In this document: one piece after another, positions 43,288 to 51,793 of the stretch
Layout of the letters: each line of letters begins with the position of its first letter
Numbering within the stretch: position 1 is the stretch's first letter
Assembly (NCBI GenBank): GCA_902532525.1
Contig: CACAIK010000002.1
Location: forward strand, 1-64,000
Direction: 5' to 3'
DNA: 64,000 nt
DNA from: an uncultured Pelagibacteraceae bacterium
Lineage (GTDB): Bacteria; Pseudomonadota; Alphaproteobacteria; Pelagibacterales; Pelagibacteraceae
The notes under the pieces: generated by a model
Databases searched by the model: none
Told to the model about the DNA's origin: nothing
The model's input: the letters and a program-made list of their open reading frames with translations, nothing else
Program-made: the position numbers and the translations under genes

Positions 43288-43807
43288 TTGTTGTTAAAAA
43301 AGATTCTGGATGAAATTGAAAACCATATACATCATCTCTTTTGTTTTCAAAAGCCATAGCAATATTAGTTTTAGCGCATCTCATGGTAATATCAAAATTT
43401 TCTTTGGTAAATGGCTCTTGAAGCTTAAGTGAATGATATCTTCCGACTTTAAATTTGGAATTCTTTCTAAAGATGGATTTATTCGAAACAACTTTTACTT
43501 CAGATTGATAACCATGGAATATTCTCCTTTGTTGAATAATTTTGGCATTTTCACAATGTAATATTTGCTGGTACCCTAAGCAAATTCCTATGATTTTTTT
43601 TCTTCCTTTAAATTTATTATAAATTTTTGAAGTATTTGGATAATCTTTGGGTGAACCGGGTCCAGGAGATAATACAATTGTATTAGATTTATTTAATAAA
43701 CTGTTATTTATTTCAAAATAATTTGAACAATAAACTTTATCAAACTGAGAGAATTGATGAACTACATTCCATGTGAATGAATCCTGATGGTCTATTATAT
43801 AAATCAT
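43241..43807 (-). CDS. pabA: Glutamine amidotransferase of aminodeoxychorismate synthase
   Basis: 188-residue class I amidotransferase that supplies ammonia from glutamine to PabB. The triad is in place: C76 in GICLGYQQ, H167 and E169 in FQFHPES. IIDHQDSFTWNVV and SPGPGSPKDYPNT are the usual N-terminal motifs. TrpG and PabA cannot be told apart by motif alone; the pabB and pabC-like neighbours favour PabA. Overlaps both neighbours. Confidence 0.88.
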   Translation of the reverse strand: MIYIIDHQDSFTWNVVHQFSQFDKVYCSNYFEINNSLLNKSNTIVLSPGPGSPKDYPNTSKIYNKFKGRKKIIGICLGYQQILHCENAKIIQQRRIFHGYQSEVKVVSNKSIFRKNSKFKVGRYHSLKLQEPFTKENFDITMRCAKTNIAMAFENKRDDVYGFQFHPESFLTTNGKILIKKILQSKRS

Positions 43808-45018
43808 TTAAATAATTCTAATAATGATTTTGCTTTGATAAAATTTTCATTAAATTCTTTTTTTGCTGCACTATCTAATACAACTCCAGATGCTGCGGAT
43901 ATTTCTGATGTATTTTTATAATTTAGTATAGATCTTATTATTATGTTAAATCTCATATCTTTATTAAATTTTATATAGCCAAAACTACCTGTAAAAATAT
44001 TTCTATTCTCTTTTTCTTGTTGATTTAATAATTCCAAAGTTCGTACTTTTGGACAACCTATGACTGATCCACCAGGCATCATAGATTTGATAATATTTTT
44101 TATAGTCATACCTTTTAATAAGCTTCCAGATATGGTTGTAACATAATGAAATAAGTGTCTGTATTCCTCAACATACTTTTCTTTATCAATTTTTACTGTT
44201 CCTGGAATACAAACTCTGGATAAATCACTTCTTTCCATATCAACAATCATATTATGTTCTTTAGTCTCTTTAATGTTATTTCTAAAAAACTTTAAGGCAC
44301 TAGATCTGTTTGCTTTTTTACTTTTTCTTAATGTGCCAGCAATAGGCTTGGTAATAATTTTATTTCCTTTTTTTAATAATAGAGTTTCAGGTGAGCAGCT
44401 TACAATAGAATAATTTTTATCTCTTATCATAAAAGACTCTGGTGAAGCATTTGACTTCATTAATCTCCAGAAAAAATTAATTGGATTTATTGAAGATTTA
44501 TTACGATATTTTGTACAAATTTTTATTTGATATGTTTCTCCTTGTCTTATTTTTTTTGAAAAAATATCAAATATTTTTCTGTATTTTTGATATTTAATAT
44601 TTAATTTAAAGGGTGATAAAATTTTAGTTGGTTTAAAATAATTATTAAATTCGTGCTTTTTTTTATTTGAAAATATTGAAATATTATCTCTTATTTTAAT
44701 GATTGTTTCTGGTTTGTAAAAAACTCCTTTATAAAAACCATTTTTAGACTGTTTGCTAATTTTAATACCAAGTAAATAATTTAAAATTTCATATCCAAAA
44801 AAACCAACATATTGATCAGTTTCTTTTTTAAATTTCATTCTTTCAAAAGAGTTTAAAAATTTATGTATATTTTTTTTTGTTAAATTAATTTTTTTAGAAA
44901 AATCTGTATAAATGTCATAACCATTATCAACTTTGTAGATTATCAGTGGCTTATCCGACTGATAAAGTTTTTCTAAATACGGGTTAAATTTAAGTTTATG
45001 CGATTTGCGGTCTTTCAA
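43804..45018 (-). CDS. pabB: Chorismate-utilising enzyme, probable aminodeoxychorismate synthase component I
   Basis: 404 residues. The C-terminal 260 form the chorismate-binding domain: SPETLLLKKGNKIITKPIAG, VDMERSDLSRVC, and MMPGGSVIGCPKVRTLELLN. The N-terminal part is short. The motif is PIAGT, as in anthranilate and isochorismate/salicylate synthases; enterobacterial PabB has PIKGT with a Lys nucleophile. Gene order with pabA and the lyase-like gene argues for PabB all the same. It overlaps the MFS gene by 23 bases. Confidence 0.8.
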   Translation of the reverse strand: MKDRKSHKLKFNPYLEKLYQSDKPLIIYKVDNGYDIYTDFSKKINLTKKNIHKFLNSFERMKFKKETDQYVGFFGYEILNYLLGIKISKQSKNGFYKGVFYKPETIIKIRDNISIFSNKKKHEFNNYFKPTKILSPFKLNIKYQKYRKIFDIFSKKIRQGETYQIKICTKYRNKSSINPINFFWRLMKSNASPESFMIRDKNYSIVSCSPETLLLKKGNKIITKPIAGTLRKSKKANRSSALKFFRNNIKETKEHNMIVDMERSDLSRVCIPGTVKIDKEKYVEEYRHLFHYVTTISGSLLKGMTIKNIIKSMMPGGSVIGCPKVRTLELLNQQEKENRNIFTGSFGYIKFNKDMRFNIIIRSILNYKNTSEISAASGVVLDSAAKKEFNENFIKAKSLLELFK

Positions 45019-46216
45019 TTGGCTTCTCTTTTATAGGTAAATGTATCAAACCAGCAAAAATAGATAATGCGATAGATATGTACCAAGCATAATCAAAATT
45101 GCCGTTAAGTTCGTAGAAAACTCCACTCAAATAAGCTCCTAAAAAAGATCCAATTTGATGACTTACAAAAACAATTCCATATAATAATCCGATATACTTA
45201 GTTCCAAATACCTTGCCTATTATTCCATTTGTTGGTGGAACTGTTGATAGCCACAACATTCCAAATGTTATTCCAAAGATTACTGAATTAAAAACACTTG
45301 GTGGTAGGAATATGAAATAGATAATTGATACTCCTCTTAGTAGATAAATTGCACTTAATAAAATTTTTTGACTGTATCTAGTTGCAAGATATCCACTTGT
45401 AATTGTTCCAACCATATTGAAAAGTCCAATTAAAGCCAATACCATTGCTGCACACCAATCTGGTAATCCTTTATCAATCATGTAAGTGGGTATATGAGTT
45501 GCGACCAAAGCAATGTGCCAACCACATACAAAGAAACCTAATGTAAGATAGATATAACTTTTATTTGAAAAAGCCTCTTTTAAAGCTTCTCTAGCTGTTT
45601 GATTGTTATTTTGATTTGTGCCAACAGGTATTTTTGGTGTTGAAACAAATAATGCAACAATTAATCCTAAACCTAAAAAGAAACAGAAAAATAACATTGT
45701 ATTTTCCCATCCATGTTCAACAAGTGAGTATCTAGTAATTAGTGGTGATATAAAATATCCAAAAGATCCTGCTGATGTTACAATGCCTGTTGCTATTGTT
45801 CTGCTTGATACTGGAAAATGTTTTGCAACAACTGAAACAGGTATACTGATAGCTGTTGATCCCAGTCCAACACCAACTAATATTCCAATTGTTATAGTAA
45901 AATAATAACCAGTATTAAAACCTGAATAAAACAATAAAATTGCTAACAAATAAAAAACAAAACCAATAAAGATTGCAATATTGCCACCATACTTATCCGT
46001 AATAATTCCAAACATAGGACTGAAAACACCCCACAATAAGAGCTGTAATCCCATTGTAAAGCCGAACTGTGTTATGGTGATATCTAAATCAGTTGCAAAA
46101 TCAAAATAAAACATTCCAAAAGTTTGTCTTATTCCTAATGCAATAATAACAACAACAGATGCAGCTATTACAGTAACTAATGCTTTTTTTGTTGGAAAAA
46201 ATTTGGTGTTATTCAT
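44996..46216 (-). CDS. Major facilitator superfamily transporter (OFA-like)
   Basis: 406 residues with twelve hydrophobic segments. The first loop is FGIITDKYGGNIAIFIG (the GxxxDrxGg motif), and helix 4-5 has GVGLGSTAISIPVSVVAKHF as in oxalate/formate-antiporter-like members. A mid-chain hydrophilic loop (TPKIPVGTNQNNNQTAREAL) separates the halves. Substrate unknown. It shares an operon with metC and pab genes and overlaps both neighbours, so it may move a folate or amino-acid precursor, but that is only position. Confidence 0.85.
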   Translation of the reverse strand: MNNTKFFPTKKALVTVIAASVVVIIALGIRQTFGMFYFDFATDLDITITQFGFTMGLQLLLWGVFSPMFGIITDKYGGNIAIFIGFVFYLLAILLFYSGFNTGYYFTITIGILVGVGLGSTAISIPVSVVAKHFPVSSRTIATGIVTSAGSFGYFISPLITRYSLVEHGWENTMLFFCFFLGLGLIVALFVSTPKIPVGTNQNNNQTAREALKEAFSNKSYIYLTLGFFVCGWHIALVATHIPTYMIDKGLPDWCAAMVLALIGLFNMVGTITSGYLATRYSQKILLSAIYLLRGVSIIYFIFLPPSVFNSVIFGITFGMLWLSTVPPTNGIIGKVFGTKYIGLLYGIVFVSHQIGSFLGAYLSGVFYELNGNFDYAWYISIALSIFAGLIHLPIKEKPIERPQIA

Positions 46217-47391
46217 CTTACATATTTAATAGCCTGTTTAATGTCAGCAATCAAATCATTTGGGTCTTCTAAACCAATATGCAATCTTATAATATGTTCG
46301 TTATTACTCAGCTTTGTGTAGCTCCTATTACCCAGTGCCAATTTGTCTTGATATAAAGCAAGACTTTCAAATCCTCCCCAACTGTAACCATGGACAAATA
46401 ATTTTAGTTTATTTAAAAATTTTATTACAGAGTTTTTATTTTTAGAAATAATTTTTACACCCATTAACCCAGATGATCCTGAATAATACTTTTTCCACAT
46501 TTTGTATTGTTTAATATTTTTTTTAATTGGGTAAAAAACCTCTTTAACTTTTTTTTGTTTGCTCAAAAAATTAGCTACCTTGATGGTGTTTTCTTGATGT
46601 TTGTCTAACCTAATATCCAACGTTCTTAGTCCTCTCATAATTAAATAGGCATCATCAGGACTTAGTCTTAAACCAACTGCTTTTTGACTTAATTCCACTT
46701 GTTTAAAAAGTCTTTTTTTTATAGCTAAACTGCCACCCATAACATCTGAATGACCAGAATAATATTTTGTTGCTGAAACTATAGACATATCAAAGCCTAA
46801 GTCTAAAGGTTTAATTAAATACGGTGTTCCCCAGGTGTTATCAATAGCTGTATAAATATTCTTATTCTTAGCAAAAGATAATATTTTTTTTAAATCTTGA
46901 AATTCAAATGTATTACTTCCTGGGTTTTCAACAAAAATAAGTTTAGTCTTATTTGTAATTTTTTTTTTTAAGTCATCTAAGTTTTTTGGATCATAAAAAA
47001 CTGCTTTAATATTGAATTTTTTTAAATAGTCTTCGGTTAAAAATCTTGTGGGAGAGTAAACTGAGTCCGTTATAATTATTTCATCACCAGGTCTTACAAC
47101 ACTAATCACTCCAAGAAAAACTGCACCAAATCCTGTTGGAGTTAAATACACTTGATAAGCATTTTCAATTTTTCTTAATAGTTCTTGTAGTGCAAAAGTT
47201 GTTGATGTTCCTTTTCTACCATAATCAAAATTTTTGCTTAAGGGATTTTTTTTATAATTACTTTGTGTTTTCTTTATATCTTGAAGAGTTTTAAATATTA
47301 TTGTTGAAGCTCTTACTACTGGCGGATTAACTGACTGATTTTGATAATCTTTTCCTACTTGTTTTAAAAAAGTTTTAACTGAATTACCCAT
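46213..47391 (-). CDS. metC: Cystathionine beta-lyase / trans-sulfuration PLP enzyme
   Basis: 392 residues of the Cys/Met-metabolism PLP family. The Schiff-base Lys is K209 in SATKYYSGHSDVMGG, with IDNTWGTPYLIKPLDLG before it and YSWGGFESLAL near the end. This pattern (HSDVMGG, SWGGFES) fits cystathionine beta-lyase, which makes homocysteine from cystathionine. It is the first gene of the run down to HIT, with a four-base overlap to the MFS gene. A 75-base gap separates it from the divergent small basic gene. Confidence 0.87.
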   Translation of the reverse strand: MGNSVKTFLKQVGKDYQNQSVNPPVVRASTIIFKTLQDIKKTQSNYKKNPLSKNFDYGRKGTSTTFALQELLRKIENAYQVYLTPTGFGAVFLGVISVVRPGDEIIITDSVYSPTRFLTEDYLKKFNIKAVFYDPKNLDDLKKKITNKTKLIFVENPGSNTFEFQDLKKILSFAKNKNIYTAIDNTWGTPYLIKPLDLGFDMSIVSATKYYSGHSDVMGGSLAIKKRLFKQVELSQKAVGLRLSPDDAYLIMRGLRTLDIRLDKHQENTIKVANFLSKQKKVKEVFYPIKKNIKQYKMWKKYYSGSSGLMGVKIISKNKNSVIKFLNKLKLFVHGYSWGGFESLALYQDKLALGNRSYTKLSNNEHIIRLHIGLEDPNDLIADIKQAIKYVR

Positions 47392-47398
47392 AAAAAAA

Positions 47399-47427
47399 TT
47401 GATTAGTTATATTGACAATGCTATATC
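47399..47427 (+). promoter_or_regulatory. Candidate promoter for the 27-residue basic protein
   Basis: TTGATT (47399-47404), 17-base spacer and TATATC (47422-47427). It would start a transcript about 35 bases before the ATG at 47467. Match by eye only. Confidence 0.35.
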
Positions 47428-47466
47428 CCTCAAATAAGTCAATAAAATTGTAAAACTAAGGAGATT

Positions 47467-47550
47467 ATGGGATACCCTAAAAAGCATAGAGGCCGAAGAA
47501 AAATGGGCTCTAAAAAAAGAAGAGCAAGAAAAAAGAATAAGAAAAAGTAA
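47467..47550 (+). CDS. 27-residue highly basic protein
   Basis: Read directly: it opens MGYPKKHRGRRKMGSKKRRA and ends RKKNKKK. Sixteen of 27 residues are Lys or Arg plus one His, with two Gly and no acidic residues. AAGGAG stands three bases before the ATG. The size and charge resemble tiny ribosomal proteins (bTHX-like) or nucleic-acid-binding peptides, but I do not recognise a family. It ends six bases from the convergent mnmA. Confidence 0.65.
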   Translation: MGYPKKHRGRRKMGSKKRRARKKNKKK

Positions 47551-47556
47551 AATTAA

Positions 47557-48675
47557 TTATTCTTTAATCCAACCACCACCAAGAACTTTGTGACCATATT
47601 GGTCTTTTTTATAAAAGACACATGCTTGTCCAGGTGAAATACCATCTTCAGAATTATCTAAATTTACCTCAGCATCATTCTCGTTTATAAAATTTACATT
47701 GGCGCTTAATAACTTTCCTGTAGACCTAACTTTGACTAATATATTTTCATTTAATTCGTTTTTATCGGATAATAGATTAATATTTTTTAAATTAATTCTC
47801 TTTTTTCCTAGATGTTCTCTTCCTCCAACAATTATCTCATTATTTTCTGCATCAATTTTAATTACATATAATGCCTCTTTGTCAGATACTTTAATTCCTC
47901 TTCTTTGACCAATGGTAAAATTTATAATTCCATCATGAACGCCTATTACTTCACCATTTAGATTTTTAATATTACCTTTTTTTAAGGAATCTGGCTTAAA
48001 CTTTTTTATTACTGATGAATAGTCTCCGTTAGGAACAAAACATATATCTTGACTATCTGGCTTATCTGCAACATTTAAATTTAGTTTTTTAGCAATTTCT
48101 CTGGTTTCATTTTTTAACATTCCACCTAATGGAAATCGTAAATAATTTAATTGCTCTCTTGTAGTATTAAATAGAAAATAACTTTGATCTCTATTTTCAT
48201 CTACTGCTCTATACATATTATTTTTTTCATTTATTGTTATATTTTTTACATAATGACCTGTAATCAAAGCATCAGCATTTAAATCTTTAGCAACTTCATA
48301 CAAATCTTTAAATTTGACAGTTTGATTACACTGTACGCATGGTATTGGAGTTTCTCCTTTTAAGTAACTTTCTACAAAATTATCAATAACACCTTGCTTA
48401 AATTTATCTTGGTAATAAAGAATTTTATGATCAATATCTAATTTATGAGCAACTCTTTTAGCATCTATAACATCTTGGCCTGAGCAACATACTTTTGATT
48501 TAACAACTTCTTTACTATCGTTGTATAGTTTTAACGTTATGCCAGTAACATTATATCCTTGCATTTTCATCAAACCTGCAACTGTAGATGAGTCTACACC
48601 ACCAGACATAGCTACAATTACTTTTGTATCAGACGGTTTCTTATCTAATCCAATTGAGTTTAACTCTAAATTCAT
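47557..48675 (-). CDS. mnmA: tRNA-specific 2-thiouridylase
   Basis: Thiolates U34 of tRNAs for Glu, Gln and Lys. 372 residues with the PP-loop [19 protein letters not shown] (ATP), the first catalytic Cys in [14 protein letters not shown], and the second in [30 protein letters not shown] and [12 protein letters not shown] near the end are further MnmA motifs. Length is normal. Convergent with the tiny basic gene and divergent from the DUF3553 gene 41 bases away. Confidence 0.95.
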   Translation of the reverse strand: MNLELNSIGLDKKPSDTKVIVAMSGGVDSSTVAGLMKMQGYNVTGITLKLYNDSKEVVKSKVCCSGQDVIDAKRVAHKLDIDHKILYYQDKFKQGVIDNFVESYLKGETPIPCVQCNQTVKFKDLYEVAKDLNADALITGHYVKNITINEKNNMYRAVDENRDQSYFLFNTTREQLNYLRFPLGGMLKNETREIAKKLNLNVADKPDSQDICFVPNGDYSSVIKKFKPDSLKKGNIKNLNGEVIGVHDGIINFTIGQRRGIKVSDKEALYVIKIDAENNEIIVGGREHLGKKRINLKNINLLSDKNELNENILVKVRSTGKLLSANVNFINENDAEVNLDNSEDGISPGQACVFYKKDQYGHKVLGGGWIKE

Positions 48676-48716
48676 GTGGTGGTATTTATACTCATTTCTA
48701 TTATAAGTAAAATCAA

Positions 48717-48884
48717 ATGATTTTAGATTTTGAACCAGGTGATAAAGTTATAAATCCTAATAATAAAGATTGGGGAATAGGACAAGTACAGTCAATTATT
48801 AAAGAAAAAGTAACTGTGAATTTCGAAAATGTAGGAAAAAAAGTTATCAATGCTAAAAATATCGAATTAGAAAAGTTAGAATAA
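48717..48884 (+). CDS. DUF3553 family protein (55 aa)
   Basis: Read directly: it opens [20 protein letters not shown], then [20 protein letters not shown] and [15 protein letters not shown]. The PGD-V-(H/N)[20 protein letters not shown] pattern is the DUF3553 signature, a CarD/TRCF-RID-like small beta barrel. No function is established; it may bind RNA polymerase by analogy. Its stop precedes the cysQ ATG directly, so the two are coupled. Confidence 0.8.
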   Translation: MILDFEPGDKVINPNNKDWGIGQVQSIIKEKVTVNFENVGKKVINAKNIELEKLE

Positions 48885-49655
48885 ATGAAACAAATCGAAA
48901 TAAAGGCAGCTATTGAAAAATTGATTGACACTTTTTTATACGCAGGAAAAGTTTCAATAGAATTAAGAGAAAAAGGATTAAAAAAAGAAATTAAGGAAGA
49001 TAACACACCTGTTAGCAATGGTGATCTTGAAGTTAATAGAATTTTAACTGAAAAAATAAGTGACTTAACTCCTCAAATACCGATTGTATCAGAAGAAACT
49101 AGTCATAATAAATCCAAGAAAGATTTAAAAAATTTTTGGCTAATTGATCCAATTGATGGTACTTATGATTACATTAATGATCTTGACGAATTTACTCTAA
49201 ATGCTGGTTTAATAATTAATAATCGAGCAGTAGCAGGTATAATATATGCACCCGCTAAAAATAGATTATTTTATTCTTATGATAAAGGTTGTTCATTTGA
49301 AATAATTAATAGTAAACATGTAAAATTAGACTGTTCAAAAATTTCAAATAATAAACTTAAATTTGTATCATATTCAAATAAACTAAAACCTGAAATTAGC
49401 AAAATATATCAAACAATGAATGTTAGTGAATTTAAAAGGATGAAAAGTTCTTTAAAATTTTGTGTAATAGCTTCAAATGAATACGACGGCTATGTTGCAG
49501 AGCCTAGAGCATGTGAATGGGATATAGCAGCTGGACATGCTATTCTTGAAAATGCAGGGGGTATAGTTACAGATTTTGATGGAAATGAAATACTTTACGG
49601 AAAAGAAAATTTTAAAAATCCTAGTATAATTTTGAAAAGAAATAAAAATATATAA
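48885..49655 (+). CDS. cysQ: 3'(2'),5'-bisphosphate nucleotidase CysQ-like (inositol monophosphatase family)
   Basis: Removes the 3'-phosphate of PAP/PAPS or acts on inositol phosphates. 256 residues. Metal sites: E70 in VSEETS, D88 and D91 in LIDPIDGTYDYIN, and the late Asp in ACEWDIAAGHAILENAGG. This set is shared by CysQ and inositol monophosphatase; the spacing and the short length fit CysQ better. It is followed with a TAATG overlap by a small membrane protein. Confidence 0.85.
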   Translation: MKQIEIKAAIEKLIDTFLYAGKVSIELREKGLKKEIKEDNTPVSNGDLEVNRILTEKISDLTPQIPIVSEETSHNKSKKDLKNFWLIDPIDGTYDYINDLDEFTLNAGLIINNRAVAGIIYAPAKNRLFYSYDKGCSFEIINSKHVKLDCSKISNNKLKFVSYSNKLKPEISKIYQTMNVSEFKRMKSSLKFCVIASNEYDGYVAEPRACEWDIAAGHAILENAGGIVTDFDGNEILYGKENFKNPSIILKRNKNI

Positions 49656-49804
49656 TGAGTGAGCAATTAAGAATAATATTAATTATAATAGTTTCTGTAT
49701 CAATTTTTGGATTGATAGTATTTGTGATGGTAAAAAACTATATCAAAAGCAAAATTCAGTATTATTTAGAAGAAAAAAATAAAAAGTCTAAAGAAGATTT
49801 ATAA
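49655..49804 (+). CDS. Small single-helix membrane protein (49 aa)
   Basis: Read directly: MSEQLRIILIIIVSVSIFGL, then IVFVMVKNYIKSKIQYYLEE and a Lys-rich tail. One membrane helix, about residues 6-26, and a cytoplasmic basic tail. It overlaps the cysQ stop (TAATG), strong evidence that it is translated. The 3 prime end overlaps the recX end by 17 bases. No family recognised. Confidence 0.6.
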   Translation: MSEQLRIILIIIVSVSIFGLIVFVMVKNYIKSKIQYYLEEKNKKSKEDL

Positions 49805-50351
49805 TTTTCAAATATTCCTCTTTATCTAGTTCCATTACTCTTCTGGAAACTTCAAAATCAAATCCAGATCTTGCTAATATACCAATATCTTTTTTATAAA
49901 ATAATGGTCTATTATCTTCAGTTCTTGAAGGACCAATTCTTTTTTTTTTACAAACTTTTATGGCTGAAAAAAAATCTTGATCTTCATTATTTTCATTAAT
50001 TTGTTCAATTGTATTTTTAATATATTTTTCTCCAACCCCTTTACTTATTAAATAATTTCTAATCTTATTTATTGATGAACCTCTTTGGATTAGACTTTTT
50101 GCTTTTGTTTCTGAATAAAATTTATCATTTATAAATTTAGATTTTTCTAAATCTTCAGCTACAATCTCGATTAGATCTGAAATATTGCTTCTTTTAACGT
50201 TATCAACTTTAGATCTTAAATATTTCTTTAAAAGATATGTTTTTAGCTGTTGTTTTGATGGTGCAAATTTTTCTACATAATTAAGTGCAAAGTTGCGCAT
50301 TTCATCAATTGTCGCTTCTAAGTTTTTTTTTTTATTTTTTATAGGAATCAT
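49788..50351 (-). CDS. recX: Regulatory protein RecX
   Basis: Inhibitor or modulator of RecA filaments. About 187 residues of three-helix repeats: FALNYVEKFAPSKQQLKTYL, then FINDKFYSETKAKSLIQRGS and IRNYLISKGVGEKYIKNTIE, the core RecX motif, followed by a third repeat ending RSGFDFEVSRRVMEL. I start it at the ATG at 50351 (MIPIKN), because the longer frame to 50390 would run into the divergent gene. recA is not in the window. Confidence 0.85.
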   Translation of the reverse strand: MIPIKNKKKNLEATIDEMRNFALNYVEKFAPSKQQLKTYLLKKYLRSKVDNVKRSNISDLIEIVAEDLEKSKFINDKFYSETKAKSLIQRGSSINKIRNYLISKGVGEKYIKNTIEQINENNEDQDFFSAIKVCKKKRIGPSRTEDNRPLFYKKDIGILARSGFDFEVSRRVMELDKEEYLKIINLL

Positions 50352-50378
50352 TATTGCATTTAATATAATATAACCCTG

Positions 50379-50852
50379 ATGATTGAACAAATATCTGCAT
50401 TTTTTACAGTAGAAATGATCTATATGTGGTTGAATATAGGTGTAATACCTTTTTGGTTAATGCTTATTATTTTTCCACAAACTAAAGTTTGTGGTTTATT
50501 TGTTACATCAATAATTCCAACATTTATTTTGGCAAGTGTTTATGTTTATCTATTATATATATTTTTTTTCGCAGGATATGATTTTGATAAAAACTTTATT
50601 TTATATTTAAGTTTTTATGATCTTGCTGAGCTTTTTGAGAATAATGAGTTTTTAATTTTATTTTGGACGCACTTCTTAGCTATAAATTTGTTTTGTGGAT
50701 CTTGGATTGTTAGAGATAGCCAGAGGTTTTACATGTCAAAAATTCTAGTCTTTTTTCCTTTAATAATCACATATTTTATTGGTCCTTTAGGATTATTTAT
50801 ATACTGGGTGATAAGAATTTTTTTCGCAAAGAGAATAAGTTTATTTGATTAA
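50379..50852 (+). CDS. ABA4-like family membrane protein
   Basis: 157 residues with four membrane helices. The C-terminal half carries the family pattern WTHFLAINLFCGSWIVRDSQ then FIGPLGLFIYWVIR, as in DUF4281/ABA4-like proteins (named for a plant neoxanthin-synthesis protein). Function in bacteria is not established; a carotenoid link has been suggested for some. No carotenoid gene is near. Divergent from recX by 27 bases. Confidence 0.78.
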   Translation: MIEQISAFFTVEMIYMWLNIGVIPFWLMLIIFPQTKVCGLFVTSIIPTFILASVYVYLLYIFFFAGYDFDKNFILYLSFYDLAELFENNEFLILFWTHFLAINLFCGSWIVRDSQRFYMSKILVFFPLIITYFIGPLGLFIYWVIRIFFAKRISLFD

Positions 50853-50855
50853 TTT

Positions 50856-51242
50856 TTATTTCTCTACTTTAAAGCCACTGCTCTTCATTTGAGAAAAGCC
50901 ACCATCTATATGTGAAATTTTTTCAAACCCCATATCTTTCAATGATTTTGTAGCTAGTGCAGATCTTAGTCCACCTGCACAAAATAAAACCATTTCTTTG
51001 TTCATATCTATCTTGCCTTCTTTAAAGTAAGGACTATCTGGATCCATCCAAAACTCTAACATTCCTCTAGGAATGTGATGAGAATTTTCTATTCTTCCCA
51101 TTTTCTCAAGTTCTCGAATATCTCTTATGTCAATTAAATTGCATTTATCACTGTTTACCATCTCTAATGCTTCTGCTGGGGAAAGTGTCTTGATTTCTGT
51201 CAAAGCTTCTGCGACTAATGTTTGTGCTGATTTAATGCTCAT
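50856..51242 (-). CDS. Rhodanese-like domain protein
   Basis: 128 residues, one rhodanese domain. The active-site Cys is C88 in LFCAGGLRSALATKSL, preceded by NLIDIRDIRELEKMGRIENS and HIPRGMLEFW, the family motifs. Such single domains carry persulfide sulfur or arsenate/phosphate chemistry; the partner is unknown. It diverges from the peroxiredoxin 43 bases away, so both may be under the same stress control. Confidence 0.87.
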   Translation of the reverse strand: MSIKSAQTLVAEALTEIKTLSPAEALEMVNSDKCNLIDIRDIRELEKMGRIENSHHIPRGMLEFWMDPDSPYFKEGKIDMNKEMVLFCAGGLRSALATKSLKDMGFEKISHIDGGFSQMKSSGFKVEK

Positions 51243-51285
51243 AAAGGTTTAATACATCATTATAAATTTTAATCTACGAAAAAAT

Positions 51286-51735
51286 ATGCCAAATAAAGCT
51301 CCTAATTTCAAAATCCCATCAACCAATTCAAAACTTTTAGAGCTAAAGAAAATCAAAAGTAAATATAAAGTTTTATATTTCTATCCAAAAGATAATACAC
51401 CAGGCTGCACAGTTGAAACAAAAGACTTCAATTCTCTACTTTCACAATTTAAAAAATTAGACTGTGAAGTTATTGGTATTTCTAAAGATAGTATGGAAAG
51501 TCATGAAAAATTTAGAGATAAATTTAAAATTAAGTTTGATTTGGTAGCAGACGTAAAAAAAGAGGCCATTAAAGCATACAAAGTTTGGGGTAAAAAAAAA
51601 TTCATGGGTAGAGAATTTATGGGATTAATAAGAAGTACATTTTTATTAAAAGATGACAAAATTATTAAAGAGTGGCGTTCAGTAAAAGTTAAAGACCACG
51701 CAAAAGAAGTGTTAGAATTTTTAAAAACAGTTTAA
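51286..51735 (+). CDS. bcp: Peroxiredoxin, BCP/PrxQ type
   Basis: Reduces peroxides through a thiol. 149 residues with YFYPKDNTPGCTVETKDFN; the peroxidatic Cys is C41. E. coli BCP has a resolving Cys five residues later; here that position is Lys, and the only other Cys in reach is C60, so it may use an intermolecular partner. AEFREL...-like DLVADVKKEAIKAYKVWGKK and GLIRSTFLLKDDKI are present. It ends at a strong bidirectional terminator. Confidence 0.9.
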   Translation: MPNKAPNFKIPSTNSKLLELKKIKSKYKVLYFYPKDNTPGCTVETKDFNSLLSQFKKLDCEVIGISKDSMESHEKFRDKFKIKFDLVADVKKEAIKAYKVWGKKKFMGREFMGLIRSTFLLKDDKIIKEWRSVKVKDHAKEVLEFLKTV

Positions 51736-51736
51736 T

Positions 51737-51766
51737 AAAAAAAGGCCCCATTTACGGGGCCTTTTT
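51737..51766. terminator. Bidirectional terminator between bcp and amt
   Basis: A-rich run, GGCCCC (51744-51749), loop ATTTAC, GGGGCC (51756-51761) and a T run. Stem about 11 bases counting the A/T pairs, U-tract in both directions. Ends bcp on the plus strand and amt on the minus strand. Confidence 0.92.
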
Positions 51767-51793
51767 AGTTTAACTTAAGGGAGGGAGTTAAAT

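Noticed and set aside
43804..45018. Calling this gene trpE on the PIAGT motif
   Set aside because: The adjacent amidotransferase and aminodeoxychorismate-lyase-like gene favour the folate branch; kept as a finding only.
47412..47440. TTGACA before the 27-residue gene as a -35 box
   Set aside because: No acceptable -10 box lies at 16-18 bases; TTGATT with TATATC fits better.
48713..49018. Minus-strand frame of 101 codons over the DUF3553/cysQ junction
   Set aside because: It is the complement of two genes with intact family motifs and a coupled stop/start, which are the better reading.
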